Positions 23,186 to 36,344 of a stretch of 64,000 nucleotides of DNA are shown one piece after another. The stretch is from positions 372,001 to 436,000 of the forward strand of contig LATX02000188.1 in NCBI GenBank assembly GCA_001466705.2, written 5' to 3'. The translations under genes and the position numbers were made by a program. The notes under the pieces were generated by a model. It searched no databases. It saw nothing but the letters and a program-made list of their open reading frames with translations, and had not been told where the DNA came from. The stretch comes from Moniliophthora roreri (taxonomy: Eukaryota > Basidiomycota > Agaricomycetes > Agaricales > Marasmiaceae). Numbering within the stretch: position 1 is the first letter of the stretch; every line of letters begins with the position of its first letter.

Positions 23186-25138
23186 ATGATACCTAGTCCT
23201 TCGCCAGCCCTAATAGCCAGGCATTTCCAGTCTTTCAAGGCTTTCTACGTGGTACAGTTCCTGCTTTGTTTAATCCCCGTTCTATTTATCCATTCTTCCA
23301 TTCTGACGACCAGACTGCTCGAAACTTGCGCTCTACACCTCCAGCAGAAAAAGACGAAACCGCTGCTTCCTCGAAAAATGTACGCTTTTTTCCCGTTCGG
23401 TTGGAATGATTTCTTAGTTTTGTCAAAGGATTTCATTCTATCCATACTGCGAGCAAATCCATCATTGCGGGACAGTCGAAATTATCTAGCTTCCTTTGGC
23501 CCTCGACCGCAATCAATTACACCTTCACTACACAACTTTCCCATGAATCAAGTCCCAACATCAACGTCGAACGCGAAAAAGGCTCAACTGCCGGCTGCTC
23601 TCCAACACCCAAAACCCAGTCCGTTAGTCGCCTCCATCCTCAATCCTGTCACTCGACGTACAGCCCTCGTCAAAATGCAAGGTCCCTTCACTGACATTCA
23701 GCTCGAAAGCATTGCCCGAGGAATGGTTTACCTCGAAAAATTGGGTTTAGTTTCAGTCATTGTCGTGGAGAACGTAGAAATGCCTCGAGGAGAGGAAAAC
23801 GAACGGGCAGAGATGGTCGAAGAGACCATGCGTGTTGTCTCTGCTTTAGAGAGGCAGGGTGCGCGTGCCCGTCCAGTTTTAGACGCTGTAGTCCGTCTGG
23901 GACCGAAACCTGGTGATACAGAAAACACCGACGCGTTCATTCCCCCAGAAGCACACACTTTTCCATCTGATCTCGTTCCTATTCGGTCTGCGCTCCAATC
24001 CGGCGAAATCCCAGTGATCCCTCCATTCGCAATGGATTCGTTCTGCAGGTCTATTCGCGTGAATGCGAACGATGTGTTGGGTGCTTTGGCAAGGGGAATG
24101 GTAGAAGTCGCTACTCAGGACTCATCGTCGTCGTTAATGCAAGGGGACGAATCCATGGATCCTTTCGACCGCGTTGACCTGACTCCCCTCCGATTAATGA
24201 TCATCAACCGTGAAGGCGGTATCCCATCTTATGCTCGCGCCGGCTTCCCTCACCTCCTCATCAATCTCGACTCCGAGCATAGACATATCCACGATACATT
24301 CCGCCCAGAATGGCGCCATACCCACCCTACATCGCTTTCCAACCTCTCACTTGCGCGAACATGTTTGGCATACATGCCTCCTACATCTAGCGCCGTGATG
24401 GTTTCACACAGGTCGCAGAGTAGTTTGATTGGTAATCTTATCACAAACAAACCAGCTGTTTCATCGAGTTTACCGCATGCTCTGTTACAAGGGAACCGTA
24501 AGTTGACACCTCATACACCAACACTTTTACGTCGAGGTCTACCGATAAGGGTTATCAAAACTGTGGATGGGATTGATAAACCCAAGATGAAGGCGCTCTT
24601 AGAACAGTCCTTTGGTCGTACGTTGGACGAGAAAGCGTTTTATGAACGTCTGAAGCGGAGGTTGGACTTTGTTATCGTTGCGGGAGACTATGCAGGCTCC
24701 GCTATTGTCACAAGTGAATCTGATCCCAGAGTATCGCCGGACCCCATAAGCTATCTCGACAAGTTTGCTGTTCTTCCAGAGCATCAAGGGGATGGAACTG
24801 TCGACTTTTTGTGGGTTGCGCTGCATGACGAGTCGTATGGCCTCGGACATCCTTTCTCTGTCAACCCAAATGGTGGTAAGGAAGGAAGAGGTGAAGGAAG
24901 GGATCTGGTTTGGAGGAGTCGAGGGAATAACCCTGTCAACAAGTGGTATTTTGAACGGAGTTCGGGGCACGTGAGGATGGGTGATTGGGTGTTGTTCTGG
25001 TGTGATGCGGAAAAGAGGTTGAAGACTGAACAGGGGAGGCGAGGAAGTCAGGGATTGTCATTTGTTGAGGAGTGGGAGGCAGGAAGGGTGAGCAAGTGGA
25101 TCGATGTGATTGGAAAAATACCTTCTGTTTGGAAGTGA
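23186..25138 (+). CDS. ARG2: Mitochondrial N-acetylglutamate synthase (Arg2-like)
   Basis: Catalyses N-acetylation of glutamate with acetyl-CoA, the first step of ornithine/arginine synthesis, in mitochondria. One open frame runs 23186-25138 (650 residues), but two introns fit better: 23252-23313 (62 nt) and 23380-23428 (49 nt, AAG acceptor). Splicing joins MIPSPSPALIARHFQSFKAF to VTARNLRSTPPAEKDETAA and then KDFILSILRANPSLRDSRNYL, the conserved fungal NAGS start, for about 613 residues. The N-terminal half is amino-acid-kinase-like. The C-terminal half is the GNAT/NAT domain: KALLEQSFGRTLDEKAFYER, VIVAGDYAGSAIVT, YLDKFAVLPEHQGDGTVDFL (acetyl-CoA loop), VWRSRGNNPVNKWYFERSSG. The spliced N terminus is Arg-rich, as expected for a mitochondrial presequence. 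It is divergent from the GT61 gene and convergent with the methyltransferase. Confidence 0.88.
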   Translation: MIPSPSPALIARHFQSFKAFYVVQFLLCLIPVLFIHSSILTTRLLETCALHLQQKKTKPLLPRKMYAFFPFGWNDFLVLSKDFILSILRANPSLRDSRNYLASFGPRPQSITPSLHNFPMNQVPTSTSNAKKAQLPAALQHPKPSPLVASILNPVTRRTALVKMQGPFTDIQLESIARGMVYLEKLGLVSVIVVENVEMPRGEENERAEMVEETMRVVSALERQGARARPVLDAVVRLGPKPGDTENTDAFIPPEAHTFPSDLVPIRSALQSGEIPVIPPFAMDSFCRSIRVNANDVLGALARGMVEVATQDSSSSLMQGDESMDPFDRVDLTPLRLMIINREGGIPSYARAGFPHLLINLDSEHRHIHDTFRPEWRHTHPTSLSNLSLARTCLAYMPPTSSAVMVSHRSQSSLIGNLITNKPAVSSSLPHALLQGNRKLTPHTPTLLRRGLPIRVIKTVDGIDKPKMKALLEQSFGRTLDEKAFYERLKRRLDFVIVAGDYAGSAIVTSESDPRVSPDPISYLDKFAVLPEHQGDGTVDFLWVALHDESYGLGHPFSVNPNGGKEGRGEGRDLVWRSRGNNPVNKWYFERSSGHVRMGDWVLFWCDAEKRLKTEQGRRGSQGLSFVEEWEAGRVSKWIDVIGKIPSVWK

Positions 25139-25254
25139 GAGTGACTTTATATTAAAAATATATATATGTATCATTATCACACCGCTACCATTTGGTTCTA
25201 CTAAGCACTTGGATGCACGCTTCTGTATTTATGGACGGCCTCTGGTGTTTTGCC

Positions 25255-26219
25255 TTACTGAAGAACAGCTACGAATCTCAGTCTAACATACATGTTTGCC
25301 CAATTTCCGTCGCCATCCTGACAGTCAATACGGCAGATATCCTCCACTTCCTTCAAAATATCATTCACCTCCGTCTCATCGAAATCACGAAGCCAAGAGT
25401 TGCGAACAAAGAGTTGCAGCCAACTCATCATTCCTTTGGCTAGAAGTGTAAACCGTGGAGTTAGGGAAATATGGGTGACTTTGAATCCTTGTGATTGCAA
25501 GAGCTGTGTTTGTGTGAGCGAGTCATGAATCTTTGAAGAGGGCTGGATAATCATACTTTCGAGTACTCCTCGGGCGAAGGGAAAAACCAAGGATCCAACT
25601 CGGCAGAGTTGTATCCTCTACGTTTCATGACCAAGTGTAGGGCGGAACGCACTCCTAGCACCTTGGGTCAACGTCTGCTCGCAAATAAGGAAACAAGACA
25701 CCCCTCACCAGTGCAGTTCATCCATCCGCCCATTTCTCCAACAAAGCGTCCACCTGGCTTCAATAGACTTCTGGCGCTTTTGATGACCCCCTCTGGGTCT
25801 CGTTTGCACCAATGCAAAGCCGCATTGGTGAATACGGCATCGAATTTTTCCTCAGAAACGCCCGGGATTTTGCTTAGAGCCTGTATGTCAGCGACAAATG
25901 CGTTCTTCAAACCGTTCTGTTTCGCCTTCTCGATCTGCGGATCTCGTCAGCATCAGCGCTCGTCGAAAACAGTGAAACAGCATACCATACTCTCACTGGA
26001 GTCGACACCGACGACATAGCCCGAGGAGCCAACGATCTCCTCGAGTTCCAGCGTAATTTCGGCGCTACCGCATCCAAAATCGATGATACGCTCACTAGGT
26101 CTCGCGGAGAGAAGTTCGAGAACGGGGGAGGTATATGCAGCGGAATAGACGAAGCTGGCGGTTTCGTTGTATTGGGAAGCCGACCAGCCTGATTTGTCGG
26201 GGGCTTCTGTAGATGACAT
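25255..26219 (-). CDS. SAM-dependent methyltransferase
   Basis: A class I (Rossmann-fold) methyltransferase of the Methyltransf_11/25 type, resembling trans-aconitate methyltransferase-like proteins. The substrate cannot be told. The start is the ATG at 26219 (MSSTEAPDKSGWSASQY). Exons: 26219-25986, 25934-25709, 25654 down to an intron near 25540, then the last exon to 25255. Motif I is IIDFGCGSAEITLEL and binds SAM. The acidic residue of motif II is in VGVDSSESM. Motif IV/V is FDAVFTNAALHWCKRD, followed by LLKPGGRFVGEMGG. The C-terminal part reads SAELDPWFFPSPEEYSK then GFKVTHISLTPRFTLL. No targeting signal is evident, so it is probably cytosolic. The 3' end is convergent with NAGS across about 115 bp. 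Confidence 0.82.
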
Positions 26220-26555
26220 GTTTATCGCTGGAGGATAAGTTCTGCGCACCTCTTATAAGATTAGGCCTTCGGTAGTTTGTGCTCCGAATTCCAGCGGCTA
26301 AATTAGGTCGGCCGATAGTGTATCCGTCAGCCTTGGATCAATATAAAGCAGCGTCCTTCGGAGGTTTCGATCTGTATTGCGTATATGGTGCGGCGTCACT
26401 CGGAGCCCATAATTTCGCAAAGTGGGGGTAGATTTGTTGGTATTATAAGCACAAAGACGACGGTAAGATACTTTGAATCTAGTACACCTCTCTATACCTC
26501 AGTGATGCGCCGGCTTCTTTCCTATTGGGACATTCATTGAATGGTTGCAGACTTA
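26220..26555 (-). promoter_or_regulatory. Methyltransferase promoter / ferredoxin 3' region
   Basis: A 336-bp gap between two minus-strand genes. It holds the methyltransferase promoter and the ferredoxin 3' UTR. No gene or repeat is visible. Confidence 0.3.
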
Positions 26556-27388
<833 letters not shown>

Positions 27389-27553
27389 TTTGGGGAGAAT
27401 GTCGAGGTGGTGGTGGGTGAGAGCCAATGTGGTAGCTGCATTATTCCGGAGTCCGAGAGAATTCGAGGCGTGACAGAGTGACATTCGCGCACATTTTTGG
27501 ATCATCTCGTGCAACTGTGAGGTTACTGAGCTCCCCTGTGCTCATTGCCAGCC
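27389..27553. promoter_or_regulatory. 165-bp bidirectional promoter, ferredoxin / Scc2
   Basis: The start codons of the ferredoxin (27388, minus) and the cohesin loader (27554, plus) are 165 bp apart, so the transcripts must start within or across this space. An alternative ferredoxin ATG at 27505 would shrink it to 48 bp, which argues for the inner start. No TATA-like word is obvious. Confidence 0.6.
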
Positions 27554-30500
27554 ATGGCTCAGAACCACCACCGCCCCCAATATTCCAACTCAAACTCTTC
27601 TCAAGACCCTCGTATTGCATCTCAGCGACTTTTGGCAGCATACCCTATTTCATCAGCTGTCCCTACGACGCATGTTACAAGGCATCTCGATTTTCCGACG
27701 GCAGTACAGACCCCAAGCTATATTCAGCACAACGAATATTCGTATATTGGTCAAACGAATGATTCATACTGGAGAAATCAGGCAGTCAGATATGTTCAAG
27801 AACAAGCTGGTCCCTCGTATCCATACCCTCCAGCTCCGCCCCCTTGGAACACGGCGCATCCATCGGGATTCGCACCATCGGTTTTGGCTCAGGCAGCTGC
27901 TGCGAACGCGTATCCTACGCCGCCTCCGCCAAGTTTGAGTTCATCATTAGCCGGTGCGTTGGGGAACGCGAGCTCGTCCTCGAGTTCGTTGGCTGGAGCG
28001 CTAGGAAATTCAAATACGGGTTCAAGTTCAGTGGGTAGTGCATATGGTAATGGTCCAAATTCGAGCTCCTTTACTAGTGCATTTGGAAGGCCGATGCCAC
28101 CGCCTTCATTAACCGGTGCATTGGGAAATTCCTCGAGTTTAGCAGGTGCACTAGGCCCAACGCATACGCCTTCATACAAACCAGAAGACTCTTCTAAATT
28201 TTTTGACGACCTCCTCACCCAAAAGACACGCGACATGGCCGTGTCTAATACCCATGCTACACCTTCTCGTAAGGCACTATACCCCACCGAGTCTCCAGAC
28301 CCTCTCGCGTTGCAATCCAGGTCAATGACCTCACCCAAAAAACGCAAACCAGTGGTTGAGATCCCCGTAGGGTCCCCTAGTTTGAAGATGCAGAAGCGCA
28401 TACACTCTACGGAAGGCCCAAGCTTTACTTCGAAGCCACAAAAGCCTCATGTTGCTTCGATATTTCCATCTGTACCACCACCCCCAACTACACCCTCAAA
28501 GTCGACAATCCCTATCACGCCATCCTCTACACAAACTAATAGCACTACTAAATCAGTTCGTAAAGCTTTGACCATTTCCCATATCTCAGTGCCCTACAAG
28601 CCGTGGCTTACTACGCCTACTTCCCAGCGCAAATCAAATTCAACGCCGTCTCTTTTAACTGATCGCGTCAAGACGAAAAGAGACGGAGAGGATGTCGATG
28701 AAGAAAGTGGCGACGAACTTGAACTGGTTGGGTACGAGAGTCCTACGAAGAGGAGTGCTCTGAGAGCGGGTGAACGCGAAGGTCATTTCATGCCCCTTTT
28801 TGTTTGCGACCTGTGTTTGATTCTTCTGTATACGTACAGGTCCTCTGGAAAAGCTGACTTCCCTCATCGACGATATCTTTGTCGCAGAAGATTTATCTGA
28901 ATCCGCGGCTGATTTTCTTGTAGACCCGAACACAATACGCAAGTTGACCAAGTCAATTACTGCTGTAGCTCGTTCTCGGACAGGTACTCTCAATTCTTCT
29001 CCGCGCAAGATCAGTCTTGGTGTAGGACGCTCGGGTGCTGGTTGGACGGCCAAAACCGGTGGCAAGTTGGGAGAAATAGACTCTACAGTTCTTAGCCGCC
29101 TACTCAGGATTCTGGCGCGCAGTGTAAGGGCCGGTGAGGATGTCGACCCCTTCACCAATGGTCAGAAGGCCTCTGGAAAGAAGGAGACCAAGTCACCGAA
29201 GAAGAAGGTAACGAGTAAAAAGGGGAAGGAGAAGGCCGAAGAGGAAAGGAGCTCCAAGACTCCAGTCGACGGCGAGGAGAATGCAGAGGAACCGCAGGTT
29301 GCATCTACCTCAACGCCAGCTTCGACGAATGAAGATGTCGAAGAGAAGTTGACGAGAGCCAGAGATTCCATCCTGGCTACTGAAAGCGTGGTGGTGTTGT
29401 TAGGGAGCGAGAGGCTTGCTAAGCAGGTCCGTCCATCTTTGATTGTATTCCCCAGGTCACGACTGACTTTTTATGCCTTAGCTTTACTCGGAAGAACTCT
29501 TGTCATCATGCCTTGGAAGTGTCAAAAATGGTCTAGAAAGAGTCATTTACCCCTTCGTAGAGTCAGCAGTACGTCTCTCTTCCTTTCTACCGACCTTCCT
29601 CCTGATATACGTATTTCAAAGGGCACTTCGACATCAAGCCCCTCTTGCCTTTCCTTGCTTTCCGAAATCTTCTCCCTACTTTCTTCTAGCCTTCCCCGTC
29701 TTACTTCGCTTCTTGCTGTCGGCATGTCCGAGGGTATTGTCATCCAAGCTGTGTATGTGGGTGTAGGTCCGTTCTTCGTGTCCGAGGCACCAGATGCCGC
29801 GGAATCTGGCGCCAAGGGTTCAAAGAAAGGGAAGGAGAAGGAGAACGTTTTGAGTATGTGCTAAGAAGGCTGATACCTTTAATTATTTGCTGACGCTGAC
29901 ATGACAGGTAAAACCCTGGGAAAGAGCGCATTACGTGCCCTGAGAATGGAGGCATTAGGTCTGATTCGGAGCATCTTCGCTACATATCCCACTCAACGAT
30001 CGTGGATCATTGAGGAGATTCTCACTTCTCTCATCAAACTTAGCGATGAGAAGGGTCAAGGAGGCGGTGGACAATTTCGGTGGGTTCTCGAGCCTTGATA
30101 TGTTTCCGCGTTGACCCGAATATCCAACACGATAGCCTCCGGAATAACCAATCAATACGGACCGTTTCTGCACTGCTCATTCAGCTTATACAAACATCTG
30201 CTCACGATGTTCGAATCGAAGCACGTCGTATCGCGAAGGAACGACATCACGCCATCACGCTCAAGTCTCAGGCGTCGTTCACCGAGAAACCTGAGGAAGA
30301 AGAGGGAAGCTGGCTCGATGAGTTTGATAAGGAGGTATAGTCGATCATTATGGATGCAACCCATTATGTCTGACTGCTCTGGTACAGGAAATTCGTCTCT
30401 ATTCGACTGCTTTAGATTCTGCAACCAAAACGGCCAAGACTGTTGTATTATTCTTGACGCAAAGGTGTTTCAAAGACGTTTTGGTTTTTCACTACTTGTT

Positions 30501-33500
30501 GCTAAACCATCTTCTCCAAAGGTCTGGTCGCACGAAGGCCACCACAAAAAGTACTCCTGAATCGGCTTACCGTGGTATTTTGGATGGTTTGATAACTGAT
30601 CTATTAACCGTTCTATGGTGGCCCGAGTGGCCTGGAGCAGGAGTCTTACTTGGTGTCGTGGGCAGGGTGCTGGTGAGTGTTGGAAATCAATAGAGAGGAA
30701 AAAAGAAACCTTACCAGGCCGCTGACTAGCTTTCATCGTTCGATGAAACGAATGCCAAGAACACTCATGTGGATAACAATGCTCTTCGTGCAATCGCGTT
30801 GGACCATCTAGGTGTTATCGCAGCAAAGATTCGTGGAAGTGCGCTCAAGTTTGGTTCTGGGTCTGATGGGGGCCAGGGACGAGGATTGAAGGGGCTTGAT
30901 GAGGTTTGTTGCATGTACTTTGGATATGTGTCCAGGGATTCACTTGAGAACAGATAATCAAGACCATTGATGCCAAAGAATTCCAGCACCTTTTGGCTGC
31001 GCATCAAGACTTGGCGGCACATCTTGTAAAAAGAGGAAGCGAAGATCAAGCGTATGATGTGAGTGGTTTTCTTTGAACGTGTATTAAGTGCTAAAAACTC
31101 CGTTCACTCTAGACTGCACAAGAGTTGACCTCTGCAGCGCTTGGTCAAGAGCTTGCTTCGGCTCTCCAGTGGATTTCAAAGTCTCTTTCGCAGTATCAAG
31201 CACGAGGGGACAGCGACGGCGACACGGAAGATGAACTAAACCTTCGCCAAAAGAGTAAGGCGAACGACACCTCTAGCAAAGGCGGCAAAGAGAAAGGCGG
31301 CAAGGAGGAAAAGAAGCTACTCAATTTGGGAAGAAATTTGAAGGAAGCCTTGCAGGATGTATGGAAAGAACATCCGAGTGATGTGTTCGATGTTGGGTCA
31401 GTTGAATGTCTCTGCGTCAGGCTCTCTACTGAACTCTATCCTTCTTCTGCAGAACCCAGGATGAAATAATACGTATCGACCGCCTTTCCGAGGAACTAGG
31501 CTCACTGTCTACTCATCCTCCAGGACCTCTTGGCACCATGCTGACACGAACGCTTCCATCATTCCAGGCCCTGTTGAAAGTCATTTTACATGCATTGGAT
31601 GCATCGCAGATCTTCATGCGCACAAAAGCTCTAAGGGCATTGGGGCTTATTGTTGGATGCGATAATAGCATCTTGGGAACAGTAGGTCTTTCACGTCATC
31701 ACGATACCAGCTCAACTGACTCACTGCGATAAGCCATCTGTCCGTAGTGCAATCGAATCTCACCTCCTAGACAGCTCATCGGCTGTTCGTGATGCTGCCG
31801 TTGAACTGATCGGAAAATATGTTCTCGAAACACCTGAACTCGAGGCTGTGGATGCGTACTACTCGAAGATAGCTGACAGGATCGCGGTAGGACTTCTTGC
31901 TGTATCTCGTGTCAACTGGCTGATGGAAATCGGCAGGATACCTCCATTGCCGTACGGAAACGAGTCATCAAGTTGCTTAAGGCATTCTACCTTTCTTCAT
32001 CTCCAACAGCTTCCCCCACTTCGGCCACCGGCGAAACTTCGTCACAGACTCAACGACAGGTGGACATTGCTACCCGCCTGGTCTTGCGTATGCTTGATGA
32101 AGATGATGGCGTAAAGGATCTGGCAATCAAGACAATCGGGGAGTTATGGTTCCCGCCTTCCAGCAGTGCGTCGTCGACGACTCAATCGCTAGTTAATAAA
32201 GTCGCTGTCATCATGGGTGTGTCAGCAATGTTCAACAGGTCGCAGTCGTCTCCGCTTGAGGACTTGCTGCATAAGATTATGTTTGGGAAGGAGAGCGGAA
32301 AGCAAAAAGAGATTGAAGAGATATGCGGGGTGTTGATTGATGGCTTGGTAGATGCTTCTGATCTTCCTGGGTTTGTGAGTGGTTCAAATACATCCTGTTC
32401 ATTTTTGCCTATTGACAATTTGATTCAGACGGTTAACAACTGCATACGAACGATTCACCTTGTGGCTTCAGCGTATCCATCAGTCATTACATCTTCTACT
32501 GCTCAAACCCTGCTGCCTTACCTCAAGAGTCCAACAAATGTGGGTCGTTGCTCTACTTTATGGAACTTGCTTTATTAATTCTGAAACAGGCCGAAGAGCA
32601 ATCCACTTCCGACTACCTCCTCAAGATCTTCCGATCGGCCATTCCAACTATGCCCAAGACAGCAATTAAATTTGGTCAAGAGTTACAGAGCACTTTACAG
32701 CCTATGATCATCAAACCATCAAACATTGGCGGGCTTGCGGTAGGCCGTGCTTTTCCATTCTAAATCGCTCAATAACACCATAAATGATCCAGGCTCTTCA
32801 AGAATCTGTGGCGTGTATTTGTACCGTTGTACAGCATTTGACCCATGACTTCACGAGGCTTGTATCCTTGCTAAAGTCGTGTAATGGTAAGATTCACTTT
32901 TCACAGCTAGATAGTAAAGCACTAATTTTCCTTGAAGGCCGAATGCAAAGCGCCATCCGAAGTCCTTCAACGAAAATGTCTCCAAATGAAACCAGGGCAT
33001 TGGCAACGTTGATATTTATTGCCTCACTTCTTACTGAGCATTGTAATTTCGATAAACTTCGCGAGGACCATCCCGAACTGGCCAAAGACATTAATGTCAT
33101 TCATGAGGCAGGCATTCACACTTGTGTCTCTTTATTTTTCTGCTAATATCATTGTCTGAAGGGGTCTATCCTCGAACACGTCTACAGCAGTCTTTTGGAG
33201 CTACACAACAAACACGATGATGCAACTCTTCGCGCAAGAATATTGCAATGTCTGGGATTCCTATTCCGCGCACAGCCAACTCTTATGACCCTCGAATGGT
33301 CCGCAACGATCATGGATTCGATATTTGCATCTCCTGACGAAGAGGGCAAAGGCCGCTTATTGAAGATCATACAAGGATTCCTTGTGTCAGAAGCAGTCAA
33401 ACATTCTGCCAAGGAAAAAGGTTTGCTACCCTTTATTCTTCTGAATATCTATCTTTCATTCATGTTCCTGCAGAAGCGTCAAAGGGCGTCTCCACAACCG

Positions 33501-34919
33501 CCCAAGTGAACATGGAGGAACTCGTAGGAAATACAGATGGATTTGCAGACTCTGGGTACGCACGTTCTGTGGACTACTGGGACATTGTACTGAGTTTTGG
33601 GACAGAGTCGCTTCCGCAGTAGTCCAGAGATACCTAACACACATATTGGATGCTTGCCTTTCGCAACATATGCAAATACAGGCATCTGCCGTTGAAATTC
33701 TGACTTTCACGGTGAAGCAAGGGTTGGCACATCCACTCCAGGTATGTTGATAGTCTTTGTTGGACTACAGCATCTCAATCACATTCGCAGTCGTTCCCGT
33801 ACATCGTTGCACTCGAGACAAGCCCGAATAATTCCCTGAATAGCCGGGCAAGCGCGTTGCATGCTACTCTCCATGGAAAACATGCATCTCTCCTCAACAC
33901 GCGCTACATTCCCAGTGCGAAAATGTCTTTCGAGTACCAGAGAAAGGTAGTATCACCTGTGCAAGGTTAGTGCCAAGTTGCATTACGGAGTGAATCTCAC
34001 TCATTGTTCACAAAGGATACCGCATGGCGCCTACACCGATTGCAGTGTTGCAACGATGGTATTCCTTGGTTCGAGAGAAAAGGCAGCCGCGGCAAGACTT
34101 CTTGAAGGCTCTCGTCAAGGTATTCCAAGAGAATTCAAACTACGCGTCCTTTCAAGTGCGTTATCGTCGGCTCGCCCTTGTACCTATACTCAATCTTCAT
34201 TAGGATGATGTGGATTTTGCACGATACATGGCCGAGAACTTTGCAGCGTTTGATTACAAGACCTTAGAAGAGGTTCTTACTGTCATCAAGGCGTTAACGA
34301 CCACGCTTTCAACTACTGGAACCCACATTTTGGAAGTGCTTTCGCCCTCGCATTTATTGGCCACTCTGCGCGAACCACAGGCGAAAGAACCTCAACCCAC
34401 AGACTCGTCGGCAATGGAGGGGGTCACAGGCAAGAGATATTTGATAACTTGATTGCGGGATAAATGCTCATGATATTTCAGAAAACGGTTCCACTACCGC
34501 TACTACCACCAACCTACCCTTCATTCGAACGTCCATCATCATGGCAATGGTTATGTTGTTGAAAGCTCATTTGAAATCGCTCTACGGCTTGTCAGAAGAG
34601 TAAGTTGTGTGTGTTATCACGTTCTTCGGTTGTACCAATCCTCCCCCGACAGCAAATGTTCCAAATTTGTACCCGGCAAGAAGAGTGCGGTTGGAGATAA
34701 GCCTGCGACAAGACGACATGAGAATGTTATCTCCTGGGATCGTTTACCTTTCGCTGCGAAACCTATTCTCACCACTGAAGACTCTGAAGCTCACAAAACG
34801 AGGGTATGTTGTCTTCTTACTCGATACTCTGCAGCCTGCTCATATCTCTTGGACAGTTCCTGGAGATATGGAACGAGGATGGTGTGACTGCAGAGCCGGA
34901 GGATGTAGACATGGCTTGA
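27554..34919 (+). CDS. SCC2: Scc2/NIPBL/Mis4 cohesin loader
   Basis: A very large HEAT-repeat protein that, with Scc4, loads cohesin onto chromatin. The start is the ATG at 27554 ([17 protein letters not shown]). The first 400 residues are low-complexity, with repeated SSLAGALGN units, and are probably disordered. After the first intron come [17 protein letters not shown] and the HEAT-type body: [71 protein letters not shown] and [19 protein letters not shown]. Further on are [19 protein letters not shown] and [16 protein letters not shown]. The order and spacing fit the NIPBL/Scc2 adherin family. Many introns of 50-60 nt interrupt the body. The last exon encodes [20 protein letters not shown] and stops at 34919. 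A KKE-rich insert ([20 protein letters not shown]) sits near residue 540. Confidence 0.86.
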
Positions 34920-35194
34920 GTTTTCTTTTTTTTTTTTTTTGTTTCTCTTGGGATGTTTGTACGCTGCTCGTTTATCATTATTCCAATTCTGCTACATGAA
35001 CCATGGACTTAATTCTACACTGTATGTATAAAAGGCGTAATTTGTTGTGTATACCTCGTAACACTATTGGGCTGAGATTCGAAGGGCACTGTTTGCCGGC
35101 CGCGGCGGCAAATCGGATACTACTGCACTCGGAGGATGCGAGTGATGAAACGACTTGACCGTCCTGGGCGCTTCAACTCTCTTTCTTGACTTTG

Positions 35195-36344
35195 ATGGGT
35201 GACCCTCCACCACACGACGATCTTGCTGGACATTCAGGCCACTTGACGGCCTCGCAGGAGAAAGACTTGTTGGAATTCAAAGAGTCACTTTCAAAGGCAG
35301 GTTTATATTCGGCAGGACAGGGAGAACGCAAGGCTTCACACGATGACGCAACACTTTTGTGAGTGACCCGTATTTACTGATACTATAATTTGGGCTGACC
35401 CGATCTAAAGGCGGTTCCTGCGAGCTAGACGCTGGGACGTACCAAAAGCCCAGAAACAGTTTGTTGATACGCAAGAATGGAGAAAGAAGCACGACGTCGA
35501 TAACCTCTTTGCCACATTCGACGCAGAGGAATTCGAAGACGCAAAGAGGTTTTATCCTAGATGGACTGGCAGGAGAGACAAGGTGAACATCTAGCAAGCA
35601 CTATGGGAAATGGTTTTGTGAATTCTCTCGTCGTGTAGGGTGGAAGACCAGTCTACGTTTACCGATTAGAATCCATCGCACCTCTCCAGAAGGAACTACA
35701 CGCTATACCTCCTGAACGACGGTTGCAGCGCATGTCAGTCTCACGTCTCAGCAGCCTTAATATCGAGTCTCACAAACATATCTCTCAAGAATTGCCCTCT
35801 ACGAACTGATGACCAACTTTTCGATGCCACTCTGCTCACATCTCCCACACGACGAATCCTCTACACCCATTTCCTCAACAACAAGCATCATCGATCTCGA
35901 AAGCGTATCTCTCAGTTCCATGTGGGGACTCCGAAATCATCTACAGGAGGCTTCAAATTTGGCTACGGCGAATTATCCCGAAACACTTCATGCGATTGCG
36001 GTTGTGAATTCTCCGTCGTTTTTTCCGACCATTTGGCGTTGGATATCTGTGAGTCTCACTCTACTCCTCTGGTCCATTCACTCACGCTCGAAAAGTCATG
36101 GTTCGACGAAGGAACACGGAGAAAGATCCATGTGTTGGGTAAAGGTCGAGACGCCGGGCAAGTTTTGCAGACTATGATTGCAAAGGAAGATTTACCGATT
36201 GTCTATGGTGGAGAACTCGACTGGAAGTACGAGAATGAACCTAGTTTGGATGATGCTGTGAGGGAGGCTATTGGGTTGATGCCAAAGGGACCTGCGGTTT
36301 TTGTCAACGGGACTGTTGCTGCTCCCGGAGCAGCACCGGCATGA
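35195..36344 (+). CDS. Sec14-like CRAL-TRIO lipid-transfer protein
   Basis: A phosphatidylinositol/phosphatidylcholine transfer protein of the Sec14 family, acting at the cytosolic face of Golgi or other membranes. The start is the ATG at 35195 (MGDPPPHDDLAGHSGHL). The CRAL-TRIO N domain holds LLRFLRARRWDVPKAQKQF, joined across an AAG acceptor. The lipid-binding domain has GGRPVYVYRLESI, TSIIDLESVSLSSMW, NYPETLHAIAVVNSPSFF and SWFDEGTRRKIHVLGKG. The C terminus contains KEDLPIVYGGELDW, the usual LP-x-x-YGG motif. It ends with an Ala/Pro tail at 36344. About 310 residues, typical for the family. The last intron runs from about 36050 to 36097. Which Sec14 paralogue this is cannot be told. Confidence 0.88.
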
